Numbered from the stretch's first letter, positions 25,131-34,037 are shown. The stretch: 64,000 nucleotides of DNA from Pseudoneobacillus sp042683745 (GCF_042683745.1 NZ_JBHUJX010000025.1:558001-622000); one strand, 5' to 3'. Numbers and translations: made by a program. The notes: a model not told the origin generated them from the letters alone.

Positions 25131-25874
25131 CTTTTTCTTTGCAATAAATAAAATTCTTTCTGATTCCATCGTTGGTGATTGATGCTCTAAATCCCCTAAA
25201 ATGTGAAGGGTCTCAAAACCAGCCTGCTCCAACCACTTTATATATTGATTGATAGCGAAGGTTCTTTGAAAATGATATTCCTCAATTCGGTCATACTTTT
25301 CACTTGTAGCGTCCTTCACAAAAAAGGTAAGTTCATGCTCAACACTTAAAGGAAATTCCCCTTCGAAACAATTCCAAATATAACAAAGATTTTCATCATT
25401 AAGGGTAAAGGTTTGATTTTTAAAAATATGCTCCATTTTAAATTCCGAGTGAACATCAAAAAGGAATAGCCCCTGATTTGACAGATGCTTGTATGCTCCC
25501 TCTAACGTATCTACTACCTCTTGTTCATTAGAAAGATAATTTATGGAATCACAAAAGATGGTAATATAATCAAACGTTTCTAACCCTTCTAATTCAGCCA
25601 TGTTCTGCTGATAAAAGGGGATATGAAAACCTGCTTCCTCCGTTTTTGCCTTAGCTATCGCTAGCATATCAGAGGAGAGATCAATTCCTGTAACTTCATA
25701 TCCGCTAGATGCAAACCTGTAGGATAACTCCCCTGTTCCACAAGCAAGATCTAGAAGTTTTTTACCTGTGATTTGATGCTTCTTTCCGTAATAATCAGTA
25801 AGTTCTACCCACTTTTCATAAGGCATATCTTCCATTAACTGATCATATAGGTAAGCAAATCTTTCATATGTCAT
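25125..25874 (-). CDS. yqeM: SAM-dependent methyltransferase YqeM
   Basis: A 249-residue class I methyltransferase beginning MTYERFAYLYDQLMEDMPYEKW. The SAM-binding motif LLDLACGTGELSYRFA lies at about 39 and the acidic-loop region GIDLSSDMLAIAKAK follows. The substrate is not known. Its ATG overlaps the rsfS stop by four bases and it is last in the aroE-yhbY-yqeK-rsfS-yqeM series, a conserved Bacillus order that suggests coordination with ribosome assembly. Confidence 0.92.
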   Translation of the reverse strand: MTYERFAYLYDQLMEDMPYEKWVELTDYYGKKHQITGKKLLDLACGTGELSYRFASSGYEVTGIDLSSDMLAIAKAKTEEAGFHIPFYQQNMAELEGLETFDYITIFCDSINYLSNEQEVVDTLEGAYKHLSNQGLFLFDVHSEFKMEHIFKNQTFTLNDENLCYIWNCFEGEFPLSVEHELTFFVKDATSEKYDRIEEYHFQRTFAINQYIKWLEQAGFETLHILGDLEHQSPTMESERILFIAKKKS

Positions 25875-26227
25875 TTATTTAACTCGCTTCGTACATCTTC
25901 TGTTGGAGCATCTCCCCATAAGCGTTCAAGGTTATAATAGCTTCGCTCTTCTTTATGAAACACATGAACAACTACGTCTCCTAAATCAACGAGCACCCAT
26001 CTTGCTTCATCAAACCCTTCCATTCTTTTAATCGAAAAGCCATTTTCTTCTGCCTTTTCTTTAATTTCTCTAGCAATCGATTGAACTTGCTTATCTGAAT
26101 TTCCGTGACAAATTAAGAAATAATCCGTTATAACTGATATCCCTTTCATGTTTAAAACTAGAATATCCTCTGCAATTTTATCGTCGGCTGCTTTATAAAC
26201 AACATTTAATAATGATTGATTACTCAT
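25871..26227 (-). CDS. rsfS: Ribosomal silencing factor RsfS
   Basis: A 118-residue Iojap/RsfS protein (YqeL). RsfS binds uL14 on the 50S subunit and blocks subunit joining under nutrient limitation. Conserved family sequence includes ILVLNMKGISVITDYFLICHG, MEGFDEARWVLVDLGDVVVHVF and the terminal YYNLERLWGDAP. It starts at an ATG 13 bases after yqeK and overlaps yqeM by four bases. Confidence 0.96.
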   Translation of the reverse strand: MSNQSLLNVVYKAADDKIAEDILVLNMKGISVITDYFLICHGNSDKQVQSIAREIKEKAEENGFSIKRMEGFDEARWVLVDLGDVVVHVFHKEERSYYNLERLWGDAPTEDVRSELNK

Positions 26228-26239
26228 CTATTTATCCTC

Positions 26240-26797
26240 CTATTTCATTACAAGGTCATTATAGGTAAGGAATGTATCTGGATAAATCGGCTGCTTTTTT
26301 TTCATTAAAAAAATAATCGTATTCTGGATTGATTTAATTAATGCATCTTGTAAGCTATTCTCTGCCAATTCTCTTACCTCTTCAACTCCTGGAAAATGAC
26401 GCCCTGGTTCAATATAATCTGCAACATAAATAATCTTTTCTAATAATGTCATTCTTGGTCTACCAGAAGTATGGTATCGAATCGCATCGATGATTTCAGA
26501 ATCAGTAATGCCTACTTCTACCCCAACTAAAAACGCTCCTACAGGTGCATGCCATAATTCTTCATTATATAAAAGCAAATCAGCAGGGAGGCATTGATCA
26601 ATAATGATTTGCTTCATTTCTTCTTTTGGACGAAATTTTGCATAGTCATGAAAAATCGCCGCTATTTCTGCCTTTTTTTCATCTGCTCCAAATAGTTTAG
26701 CAAGTTTTATAGCCGTTTCCATCACACCAATTGTATGAACGTATCGATGCTCTGTGAGTTGTTTTTTTACTAGATCAAGGGCTTTTTCGCGGTTCAT
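26240..26797 (-). CDS. yqeK: Ap4A hydrolase YqeK (HD domain)
   Basis: A 185-residue HD-superfamily phosphohydrolase. His21 (YVHTIGVMETA), His50-Asp51 (AAIFHDYAKFR) and a later His/Asp pair provide the di-iron site. YqeK proteins of Gram-positive bacteria hydrolyse diadenosine tetraphosphate symmetrically to two ADP, replacing ApaH. It lies between yhbY and rsfS; the ATG follows GGAG. Confidence 0.94.
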   Translation of the reverse strand: MNREKALDLVKKQLTEHRYVHTIGVMETAIKLAKLFGADEKKAEIAAIFHDYAKFRPKEEMKQIIIDQCLPADLLLYNEELWHAPVGAFLVGVEVGITDSEIIDAIRYHTSGRPRMTLLEKIIYVADYIEPGRHFPGVEEVRELAENSLQDALIKSIQNTIIFLMKKKQPIYPDTFLTYNDLVMK

Positions 26798-26811
26798 TCG
26801 AATGGATCTCC

Positions 26812-27102
26812 TTATGGCAATTGAAGCTGCTTATTTTCGATCGATTCTTTATAAAGGACAATTATATTTCCGATGATTTGTACTAATTCAGCATCTGCTC
26901 CATTGACTAATTGTTCCGCAACGATGTCTTTATCTTCATCACAATTTTGCAGAACACTTACTTTAATCAATTCACGCGCTTCAAGAACGTCTGATATTTG
27001 ATTAACCATATTTTCATTTACCCCACCTTTACCGACTTGGAAAATCGGGTTTAAATGGTGTGCTTTCGATCTTAAATATCTTTTTTGCTTCCCAGTTAAC
27101 AT
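26812..27102 (-). CDS. yhbY: CRM-domain RNA-binding protein YhbY (YqeI)
   Basis: A 96-residue CRM-domain protein that associates with pre-50S particles. The conserved loop VGKGGVNENMV is at about 22-32, with LRSKAHHLNPIFQ before it and LVQIIGNIIVLYKES near the end. The start codon lies inside the end of aroE: the last codons of aroE (LGGTQC) also form the AGGAGGT ribosome binding site, so the two are coupled. Confidence 0.94.
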   Translation of the reverse strand: MLTGKQKRYLRSKAHHLNPIFQVGKGGVNENMVNQISDVLEARELIKVSVLQNCDEDKDIVAEQLVNGADAELVQIIGNIIVLYKESIENKQLQLP

Positions 27103-27935
27103 TGAGTACCTCCTAATTGATCCAACACATTCTTTTTCATTTTTTCAATACATGGGGAAATGCCTGTCCAATATTCAAAGGCTAACGCTCCTTGATGAAC
27201 AAACATATCGACTCCATTTTGGGTGATCGCTCCAAGATTTCTAGCCTGTTTTAAAAGACTTGTTTCTAGAGGATTATAAATAATATCACTAACTAAACAT
27301 CCACTTTGCAGATGATTTAATTCAATTGGAATGGATTCATTGTTTGGTGTCATTCCAATACTTGTTGTTTGAATAATAATCCCATATTGTTGTATATGGT
27401 TTTCCGCTTCTTTAACAGATAATGCTTTTGAATCTAATTGATAAGGACAATGTTGAATTAGTTGTTCAGCATTCCTTAACGTACGATTACAAATATCTAT
27501 TTTTTTAACCCCTGATTTTGCAAGTGTATAATAAATGGCTCTTGCAGCACCACCAGCACCAATTAGTAAGACTTTTTTTTCAACAAATCCAGGGTCAAGT
27601 GACGAGAGACCAGCAAGAAAGCCTAATCCATCTGTATTATAGCCAATTAATCTGCCATTTTTATTTACGACTGTATTGACCGCTCCTATTTGATGGGCGA
27701 GTGGATCCACTTCATCTAAAAAAGGAATGATTGCTGACTTATGCGGAATTGTCACATTAAAACCTGATATTCCTATTGCCTTTAATCCTTTCACTGCATC
27801 ATGTAAATCTTCACTTTTTACTAATAATGCCTGATAATGAGCATCAATAGAATAATATTGAAATAAATGATTATGCATCTGCGGGGACATGGAATGTGCT
27901 ATAGGGTCTCCAATGACAGCAAACAGTTTTTTCAT
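27096..27935 (-). CDS. aroE: Shikimate dehydrogenase AroE
   Basis: A 279-residue NADP-dependent dehydrogenase converting 3-dehydroshikimate to shikimate in aromatic amino acid synthesis. The shikimate-binding SMSPQMHN is near the N-terminus; catalytic Lys66 lies in NVTIPHKSAI and Asp102 in GYNTDGLG; the nucleotide loop GAGGAARAI starts at 126. It lies between yqeH and yhbY (B. subtilis aroD locus). The last seven bases overlap yhbY. Confidence 0.96.
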   Translation of the reverse strand: MKKLFAVIGDPIAHSMSPQMHNHLFQYYSIDAHYQALLVKSEDLHDAVKGLKAIGISGFNVTIPHKSAIIPFLDEVDPLAHQIGAVNTVVNKNGRLIGYNTDGLGFLAGLSSLDPGFVEKKVLLIGAGGAARAIYYTLAKSGVKKIDICNRTLRNAEQLIQHCPYQLDSKALSVKEAENHIQQYGIIIQTTSIGMTPNNESIPIELNHLQSGCLVSDIIYNPLETSLLKQARNLGAITQNGVDMFVHQGALAFEYWTGISPCIEKMKKNVLDQLGGTQC

Positions 27936-27955
27936 CCAGATTCCACTCCACTTAA

Positions 27956-29062
27956 CTAAATAATTGATTTTCTAAGAATCACTTGAACTCCTTTTGGAAC
28001 GTAAGCAGCCACTTGAACACCAGCCTCGTTGATCGTAACCCATCCCAAACCTGAGAAGACGATATCCGTTTTGTCCTCTTTAATCGTAAACTCATGACGG
28101 ACCAATTCTGGAAAAGAATCTAATTGGTTTTGTCTAGGTGGAGTTAACATCTCACCAACATGCTTATTATATAATTCATTAGCATTTTCCAACTTTGTTC
28201 TATGAATGTTTAATTCATTTGAAATATAAGTAACAAAAGATTTTCTGCCACCTTTAATATAATCAAATCTAGCTAATCCGCCGAAGAAGAGTGTTTGTCC
28301 TTCATTCAACTGGTAAACTTTCGGCTTGATTTCTTTCTTTGGTGTAATAACTTTTAAATCCTGTTTATCGACAAAGTGAGCCATTTGATGGTGATTAATA
28401 ATCCCAGGTGTGTCGATTAAAGATTTATCATCATCTAATGGAATTTTTATAATATCCAATGTCGTTCCCGGAAAATGAGAAGTTGTAATAACATCGCCTG
28501 TTCCAGTTACTTCTTTAATAATTCGATTAATAAATGTTGATTTACCGACATTCGTACAACCAACAATATAAACATCCTGATTTTGACGAAGCACATCTAT
28601 TGCAGAAGCTACTTCTTTAATGAAATGTCCTTTTGCTGCACTAACTAAGAACACTTCTTCTGGTTTTAATCCAAGCTGCTTCGCTTCATGCTTCATCCAA
28701 TTAATCACTTTATTTGGTTTAATTGATTTTGGTAGTAAATCAACTTTATTCCCGATTAATACCACTTTATTATTGCCAACAAATCGATGGAGACCAGGCA
28801 ACCAGCTACCATTAAAGTCGAATATATCAACAATTTTCACAATTAAGCCTTTATTTTTTCCAATTTCATTTAAAATTTTTAAAAAATCATCATCTGTCAA
28901 ATGGACATCCTGAATTTCGTTATAATGCTTTAATCGAAAGCAACGCTGACATATAATCTGTTCCTTTTCTAATGCTGAGGTTGGAGCGTAGCCAATCTCT
29001 TCAACATTTTCAGTTTGAATTTTGACACCACAACCAATACATATAAATTGCTCATTATTCAC
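27956..29062 (-). CDS. yqeH: Ribosome biogenesis GTPase YqeH
   Basis: A 368-residue circularly permuted GTPase needed for 30S assembly. An N-terminal treble-clef zinc finger (CIGCG...CQRCF) comes first, then G4 (GNKVDLLP), G1 (GCTNVGKSTFINR) and G3 (DTPGI) in permuted order, and a C-terminal RNA-binding domain. I set the start at GTG 29062: GGGAGG precedes it and this keeps a two-base gap from yqeG; a longer frame to 29077 overlaps yqeG without its own ribosome binding site. Confidence 0.95.
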   Translation of the reverse strand: MNNEQFICIGCGVKIQTENVEEIGYAPTSALEKEQIICQRCFRLKHYNEIQDVHLTDDDFLKILNEIGKNKGLIVKIVDIFDFNGSWLPGLHRFVGNNKVVLIGNKVDLLPKSIKPNKVINWMKHEAKQLGLKPEEVFLVSAAKGHFIKEVASAIDVLRQNQDVYIVGCTNVGKSTFINRIIKEVTGTGDVITTSHFPGTTLDIIKIPLDDDKSLIDTPGIINHHQMAHFVDKQDLKVITPKKEIKPKVYQLNEGQTLFFGGLARFDYIKGGRKSFVTYISNELNIHRTKLENANELYNKHVGEMLTPPRQNQLDSFPELVRHEFTIKEDKTDIVFSGLGWVTINEAGVQVAAYVPKGVQVILRKSII

Positions 29063-29064
29063 AT

Positions 29065-29580
29065 TTATTCCTCCCAATGAATCATGCCCTTTTTACGGAA
29101 CCAATTTAAAATTCTCCGCTCTACTAAACGATTAAATTTAGTAATCAGTCCATCCGTTTTCGCAACAGGAACAACCAGAACGGTATGGAATCCTCCTCGA
29201 TTTCCACCAAGTACATCCGTTAAAAGCTGATCACCAATTACTACTGCCTCTTGTTTTTGTAAACCCATTTGATTTAATGCCCGATAAAATGCACGAGTCA
29301 TTGGTTTTCTAGCTTCAAAAATAAATGGAATATTTAACGGATCGGAAAATGCCTTTACACGGTTTTCATTGTTATTTGAAACAATCGTAACAGCGATATT
29401 ATTTTTTTTCATTTCTTCAAACCATGATATTAATTTAGGTGTAGCCAATGGGCGATCCCATTCAACTAATGTATTATCTAAATCCGTGATGATTCCTTTT
29501 ATCCCATTAGCCTTTAATGATTCTGGTGTTATTTCAAAAATGCTCTTCACATGCTGGTTTGGTAAAAAGTTTTTTAACAA
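29065..29580 (-). CDS. yqeG: HAD-family phosphatase YqeG
   Basis: A 171-residue HAD superfamily IIIA phosphatase with the nucleophile motif TDLDNTLVEWD (about 36-46), motif II IVSNNNENR (about 80) and motif III/IV VVIGDQLLTDVLGG (about 115). The family is related to phosphatidylglycerophosphate phosphatases of mitochondria and plants, so that role is possible; the substrate is not established. It starts with TTG at 29580, eight bases after AGAGG. First gene of the yqeG-yqeH-aroE series. Confidence 0.93.
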   Translation of the reverse strand: MLKNFLPNQHVKSIFEITPESLKANGIKGIITDLDNTLVEWDRPLATPKLISWFEEMKKNNIAVTIVSNNNENRVKAFSDPLNIPFIFEARKPMTRAFYRALNQMGLQKQEAVVIGDQLLTDVLGGNRGGFHTVLVVPVAKTDGLITKFNRLVERRILNWFRKKGMIHWEE

Positions 29581-29815
29581 GTCTATACACCTCTTAACTT
29601 TCTAGCTCATTAACTTATTCATTTTAACCAATTTCATCTGTTTGTACAAAACAAACCTAGTTTCCTTGTCATTATCTTTTACAAAAACGACATTTTCCTA
29701 TGTAATGAACGAATTGTCAATGAAATTTGAAGTTTTTTATCTGTTTTAGTCGAATTTTGCAGATTTGTTAAAGAAAAATAAAAATTTTTCGACAAACACA
29801 CCGATCATTCTACAC

Positions 29816-29915
29816 TGTGGATAACCTTATTCACATTACACATGCATACCAAATCTATATAATTACCAATTATAAACAAATTAGTCACAGGTTATCCACT
29901 GAACATTGTGGATAA
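29816..29915. promoter_or_regulatory. DnaA-box cluster upstream of sda
   Basis: Within 100 bases: TGTGGATAA at 29816-29824 and 29907-29915 (reverse of TTATCCACA), TTATTCACA at 29827-29835, and one-mismatch boxes TTAGTCACA (29881-29889) and TTATCCACT (29892-29900). In B. subtilis DnaA binding at such boxes activates sda. The cluster lies 125-220 bases upstream of the sda start. Confidence 0.88.
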
Positions 29916-30038
29916 CAGAACGGTTGTTCTTATTGGATAAATTTGATAAATTAATATTACAACGAAGACAACCTAACATTATATGCTTACACAATTTCTA
30001 ATAGTACGATTTAATAAAATTTGGAGGTGGATGTTGAC

Positions 30039-30179
30039 ATGCGCAAATTGTCAGACGAATTGTTGATTGAATCTTATTTTAAGGCAAGAGAATTAAATCT
30101 TAGTCTTGATTTTATTCGTCTCATTGAATTAGAAATTCATCGTCGCTCACTTACAAATAAAATTAAAGTAATTTCATAA
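30039..30179 (+). CDS. sda: Sporulation checkpoint inhibitor Sda
   Basis: A 46-residue helical-hairpin protein, MRKLSDELLIESYFKAREL at the N-terminus, the same length as B. subtilis Sda. Sda binds sporulation histidine kinases and blocks the phosphorelay when replication initiation is disturbed. The ATG at 30039 is eight bases after GGAGGTGG. Upstream DnaA boxes and a downstream hairpin make it a self-contained unit on the plus strand between yqeG and psd. Confidence 0.95.
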   Translation: MRKLSDELLIESYFKARELNLSLDFIRLIELEIHRRSLTNKIKVIS

Positions 30180-30193
30180 ATGCATATCCCTAG

Positions 30194-30209
30194 AGCCCAT
30201 TAAAGGGCT
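30194..30209 (+). terminator. Terminator after sda
   Basis: Stem AGCCC/GGGCT with a six-base loop followed by seven T, 14 bases after the sda stop. Confidence 0.85.
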
Positions 30210-30252
30210 TTTTTTATGTTTAAAAATATGTGAAATGCATGATATTTTGAAT

Positions 30253-31035
30253 TCAAGAATTCATGACCCCGATTTTTTCACCTAGCTTGATATGATAAGG
30301 TGCTTTAATAGACGGGAGTAGTGACATTTGTTTCTCCTGAAAGAGAAGAATAACGGTTGAACCAAATGTGAAATAGGCCATTTCGGAACCTTTTATTACA
30401 TAATCATCCTGGTGAGTTAGTTCAATTGAATTAACAAACATTGCCCCAACTTTTACTAAAGCAAAATGGCTCCCTTTTACTTCAATTTCCGAAATCGACC
30501 TGTAATTTTTCGATAACGTTTTCCTTCCATACTTTAATCCCATCTTATTTACTGGATACGATTTTTTCCCAAGAACCCATTGTTCTATTATTTTTCCGGA
30601 AACAGGCGCATGAATACGATGATAGTGACTTGGACTTAAATAAAATATCATGTAGGTACCATTCAAATAATGAGCTGCTTTCTCATCGCTGCCTAGCATT
30701 TCGGAAATAGAGTAACTTTTATTTTTTACAATAATCGTAGAATCAGGATGAATTACACCAATATCCTCTATTACAGCATCAACGGGGCTGACAACTGATA
30801 ATTCTTCTTCATTTATAGGTCTTGCCCCTTTTTTTAATTCTCGAATAAAAAATTCATGAAGAGTTGGATAATCATGGATACCCATAAGCATCTCATTCGT
30901 GTTGATCTTATATGTTTTGGCAAATGAAGAAACCACATATTTACTTAAACTCGATTGTGAAAATCGTTTTAATATGAATGAGGACCATCTACCGTTAGTA
31001 AGTTCAATTAGCACTCGATATATTGTTTTTAACAA
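30253..31035 (-). CDS. psd: Phosphatidylserine decarboxylase
   Basis: A 260-residue PSD-B type enzyme converting phosphatidylserine to phosphatidylethanolamine at the membrane. Conserved SPVDAVIEDIG (about 82), SPSHYHRIHAPVSG (about 132) and the self-cleavage site FGST (about 222) are present; cleavage before Ser yields the pyruvoyl cofactor on the alpha chain. The residue before GST is Phe, where Leu or Gly is more usual. I chose the TTG at 31035, nine bases after GGAGG. In B. subtilis 168 psd lies elsewhere with pssA. Confidence 0.94.
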   Translation of the reverse strand: MLKTIYRVLIELTNGRWSSFILKRFSQSSLSKYVVSSFAKTYKINTNEMLMGIHDYPTLHEFFIRELKKGARPINEEELSVVSPVDAVIEDIGVIHPDSTIIVKNKSYSISEMLGSDEKAAHYLNGTYMIFYLSPSHYHRIHAPVSGKIIEQWVLGKKSYPVNKMGLKYGRKTLSKNYRSISEIEVKGSHFALVKVGAMFVNSIELTHQDDYVIKGSEMAYFTFGSTVILLFQEKQMSLLPSIKAPYHIKLGEKIGVMNS

Positions 31036-31176
31036 AATCGGTAACCTCCGCAAAATTAGATTCCATGTGTGCTATTATATCATTCGGAGTAGCGACTGCA
31101 CTAATATTATAATAGCTTTAGCCGAAATAGAAAAAACACACCGCCAGAAGCTGATGTGTTTCTTCATCTTTAAAAA

Positions 31177-32973
31177 TTATTCATTGGTTAATTCAAGAAA
31201 ATCTTCTACATCTTTCACACATAGTTTCACTGCGTCTTCCCAGAATTTTCGTTCTGTTAAATCAACATTTAAATGTTTTTCGGCAAGTTCTTCCACTGTC
31301 ATACAAGCAGTATCTTTTAATAATGCGATATATTTTTCCTCATAGCCTTTTCCTACTTCTAATGCTTTTGCATAAATACCTAGAGAGAATAAATATCCAA
31401 ATGTATATGGGAAATTGTAAAATGGTACACCAGTAATAAAGAAATGAAGTTTTGATGCCCAGAATAATGGGTGATATTCTTCTAGGCTATCAGCATATGC
31501 TTCTTTTTGTGCTTGGAGCATTAACTCATTTAATCTCTCCGAGCTAACCATACCCGTTTTTCTTTCTTCGTAAAATTTCGTTTCAAATAAGAATCGAGAA
31601 TGGATATTCATTAATAAAGCAACAGAACGTTGAACTTTATCCTCTAATAACGCAATCTTCTCTTCTTTCGTCTTCGCATTTTTTACGGACGCATCTGCCA
31701 AAATCATTTCGGCAAAGGTTGAAGCTGTTTCAGCTACATTCATCGCATAATTGCGATTTAAAGAGTGTAAGTCCCTCATCGCATAAGTATGGAAGCCATG
31801 TCCAAGCTCATGTGCTAAAGTAGAAATATTTGATGGCGTTCCAGAATAAGTCATGAAAATACGGGATTGGCCTGATTCTGGGAAATACGTGTGAAAACCA
31901 CCTGGTCTTTTTCCAGCACGATCTTCAGCCTCAATCCAGCGATCTTCGAAAGCCATTTTTGCAAACTTCGTTTTCTCTTCTCCAAATTCGGAAAAATGTT
32001 CTAAGATGAAGTCTGCACCTTCTTGATAAGTCATTTTCGATTCGCTATTTCCAATAGGTGCATCAAGATCATACCAGCTTAGCTTTTCTAAACCTAACAT
32101 TTGAGCTTTTTTATTCATATATTCCACTAATGGTTTTTTATAATCTGAAATGACTTCCCACATAGTCTCTAATGTTTTTTTGCTCATGCGGTTAATATCT
32201 AGTGGTTCTTTTAAAGTGTCTTCCCACCCACGTTGCTTGTAAACGTTAAGACGGAAGCCAGCTAAATGATTTAAAGTTTTAGATAGAACATCAGACTTTT
32301 CTCCCCAAGCCTTTTCCCAATTTTCAAACATTGTTTTTCTGATAGTACGATCAGAACTAGAAAATTTATTGGAAGCTTGACCGACTGATAAAAGTTTTTC
32401 TTCACCTTGTTCATGAAAAGGAATTTGAATGGATCCGACAATTAAATCATACATTTGTCCCCAGCTATGATATCCGTCAACACTTAATGCATTGATTAAC
32501 TTCTCTTCCTCTTTTGAAAGCTTTTCCTTTGCACGATCACGTCTTTCTGAAAGGATAAAAGCAAGTTCAATTAATCTCTCATCTTTTAACATCGCTTTCC
32601 AAGCTTCTTCCTCAAATGAAATCAACTTTTCGTCAAATTCAGTTAAGATTGATTGAAGAACAGCACTTATTCCTGTTACACGAGAGCGCAGTTGGTTAGC
32701 CATTTTATCAGCAGTATTTTGAGCCTCTAAACAACTAACAAATGCTCCTTCTTGTCTGATAGCCTTTGTCACCGTTTGAAACTCATCTAACAGCGCAGAA
32801 AGAGAATTAATGTCTTCTTCTACTGTAGAACGTTTCCACTGTAAAACCTTTTCCTTAAATTGATTTATTTTTTGCTCCGTTTCAGCTAAATGAGCTTGAA
32901 ATTCTGGAGAACTACTTCCCCCATCAAAAAATACATCTAAATCCCAAACAGCCGAATATGTAGTCGTTGTCAC
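31177..32973 (-). CDS. Oligoendopeptidase F-family M3 peptidase
   Basis: A 598-residue zinc metallopeptidase of family M3B. HELGH at 388-392 supplies two zinc ligands and the catalytic Glu, and Glu415 (NVAETASTFAE) is the likely third ligand. The domain order (N-terminal M3 helical domain, then catalytic bowl) is normal. It likely degrades short cytoplasmic peptides. The start is GTG at 32973 after AAGGGGGAG. It lies between psd and sigK; a weak stem with AAACACA/TGTGTTT arms after the gene (about 31134-31162) may terminate it. Confidence 0.93.
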   Translation of the reverse strand: MTTTTYSAVWDLDVFFDGGSSSPEFQAHLAETEQKINQFKEKVLQWKRSTVEEDINSLSALLDEFQTVTKAIRQEGAFVSCLEAQNTADKMANQLRSRVTGISAVLQSILTEFDEKLISFEEEAWKAMLKDERLIELAFILSERRDRAKEKLSKEEEKLINALSVDGYHSWGQMYDLIVGSIQIPFHEQGEEKLLSVGQASNKFSSSDRTIRKTMFENWEKAWGEKSDVLSKTLNHLAGFRLNVYKQRGWEDTLKEPLDINRMSKKTLETMWEVISDYKKPLVEYMNKKAQMLGLEKLSWYDLDAPIGNSESKMTYQEGADFILEHFSEFGEEKTKFAKMAFEDRWIEAEDRAGKRPGGFHTYFPESGQSRIFMTYSGTPSNISTLAHELGHGFHTYAMRDLHSLNRNYAMNVAETASTFAEMILADASVKNAKTKEEKIALLEDKVQRSVALLMNIHSRFLFETKFYEERKTGMVSSERLNELMLQAQKEAYADSLEEYHPLFWASKLHFFITGVPFYNFPYTFGYLFSLGIYAKALEVGKGYEEKYIALLKDTACMTVEELAEKHLNVDLTERKFWEDAVKLCVKDVEDFLELTNE

Positions 32974-33072
32974 GAATATCTCCCCCTTTAATATGTACCT
33001 TTTTATTATAATAATATTTTTTGAAAATTTCTATTTTTCGATACTCAGTGTTTAAAATTAAATAAAAAAATA

Positions 33073-33088
33073 GGTGGCTTTTGCCACC
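33073..33088 (-). terminator. Terminator after sigK
   Basis: Stem GGTGGC/GCCACC with a TTTT loop, three bases beyond the sigK stop, followed on the minus strand by seven T. Confidence 0.9.
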
Positions 33089-33091
33089 CCT

Positions 33092-33808
33092 TTACCGCTT
33101 TTTCCTTTTCTCTTTTTCCGCACGATAAAATTCGTGAAACATTTTCATCAATGCCCTTTTTTCAATTCTTGAAACATAGCTTCTAGAGATTCCTAGTTCT
33201 TTAGCGATTTCCCTTTGCGTTTTCTCTTTTTGCAAATCTAATCCGAAACGGCCAACGATAACTTCCTTTTCTCGTTCATCTAGAACGTCAATATATTCTT
33301 TTATCTTTTCAAGCTCCATATTTAATTGAATTGTGTCAATCACATCTTCGGACTCTGATTTTAAAACATCAATGAGTGAGATTTCATTTCCTTCTTTATC
33401 CTGACCAATTGGGTCATGTAAGGAAACATCTTTTTTTGTCTTTTTTAATGCGCGTAAATGCATTAAAATTTCATTTTCGATACAACGGGCTGCATAGGTG
33501 GCAAGCTTCGTTCCTTTTCCTTCTGAATAACTCTCTATTGCTTTTATTAATCCAATTGTCCCAATCGAAATAAGATCTTCCGAGTCTTCACCAGTATTTT
33601 CGAATTTTTTTACAATATGAGCGACTAAGCGCAAATTATGTTCGATCAGCATATTTCGGGCGTGCGAATCTCCTTCTGCCATCAATCGTAAATATTTACG
33701 CTCATCAGCTGCGGATAACGGCTGTGGAAATGCATTATTTTTCACATAAGAGACGAGAAACACAATTTCTTTAACTAAGAAACCTAGTGCTGTTAGGATA
33801 CCGGACAT
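33092..33808 (-). CDS. sigK: RNA polymerase sigma factor SigK (pro-sigma-K)
   Basis: A 238-residue late mother-cell sigma factor encoded as one continuous frame. It includes the pro-sequence MSGILTALGFLVKEIVFLVS, with the expected cleavage point before Tyr21 (YVKNNAFPQPLS), region 2 (LRLVAHIVKKF, DLISIGTIGLIKAIESY, KLATYAARCIENEI) and region 4 (QREIAKELGISRSYVSRIEKRA). In B. subtilis 168 the gene is split by the skin element; here no interruption exists, so no excision is needed. Proteolysis by SpoIVFB would still be required for activity. Confidence 0.98.
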   Translation of the reverse strand: MSGILTALGFLVKEIVFLVSYVKNNAFPQPLSAADERKYLRLMAEGDSHARNMLIEHNLRLVAHIVKKFENTGEDSEDLISIGTIGLIKAIESYSEGKGTKLATYAARCIENEILMHLRALKKTKKDVSLHDPIGQDKEGNEISLIDVLKSESEDVIDTIQLNMELEKIKEYIDVLDEREKEVIVGRFGLDLQKEKTQREIAKELGISRSYVSRIEKRALMKMFHEFYRAEKEKRKKR

Positions 33809-33839
33809 TTTAACACCCCCGTTTAAGACTTTTGCCTAT

Positions 33840-33880
33840 AACTAATTCCTATGAAAGGAGTTGATGGAATGTGTCTGTCC
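33840..33880 (-). promoter_or_regulatory. Possible sporulation-sigma promoter of sigK
   Basis: On the minus strand a CATAGGAAT-like -10 (sigma-E/K consensus CATAnnnT) lies about 35 bases before sigK, with GGACAGA upstream resembling a SpoIIID box. Suggestive only. Confidence 0.3.
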
Positions 33881-33912
33881 TCAATAATATTTTGTTGAGA
33901 AAATTACCATTA

Positions 33913-33945
33913 AAAAAGCATTAACCATTTCGGCTAATGCTTTTT
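33913..33945. terminator. Terminator after the 25-residue ORF
   Basis: A 14-bp stem (AAAAAGCATTAACC arm) with one mismatch and a five-base loop, T-rich on both strands. On the minus strand it closes the transcript of the small ORF at 33960-34037. Confidence 0.85.
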
Positions 33946-33959
33946 ACAATGATATAAAA

Positions 33960-34037
33960 TTAGTCTACACTTACTTCCGCTGCAATAATGCAACCAATTA
34001 CACCGGTGATCACAAGTCCCATAACCATCATAAACAT
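33960..34037 (-). CDS. Putative 25-residue membrane peptide
   Basis: A small ORF starting at ATG 34037, seven bases after AAAGGGGTG, and ending just before a strong terminator. The peptide is mostly one hydrophobic stretch, beginning MFMMVMGLVITGVIGCIIAA and ending EVSVD, so it could form a single membrane helix. I do not recognise the family. Good ribosome binding site, own terminator and position in a cluster of small ORFs upstream of sigK suggest it is real; a small sporulation membrane peptide or a type I toxin-like peptide are guesses only. Confidence 0.55.
   Translation of the reverse strand: MFMMVMGLVITGVIGCIIAAEVSVD

Noticed and set aside
33850..33900. Plus-strand mini-ORFs (9 codons) upstream of sigK with an AAAGGAG site
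   Set aside because: The site lies in the sigK promoter region and the peptides are too short to support.
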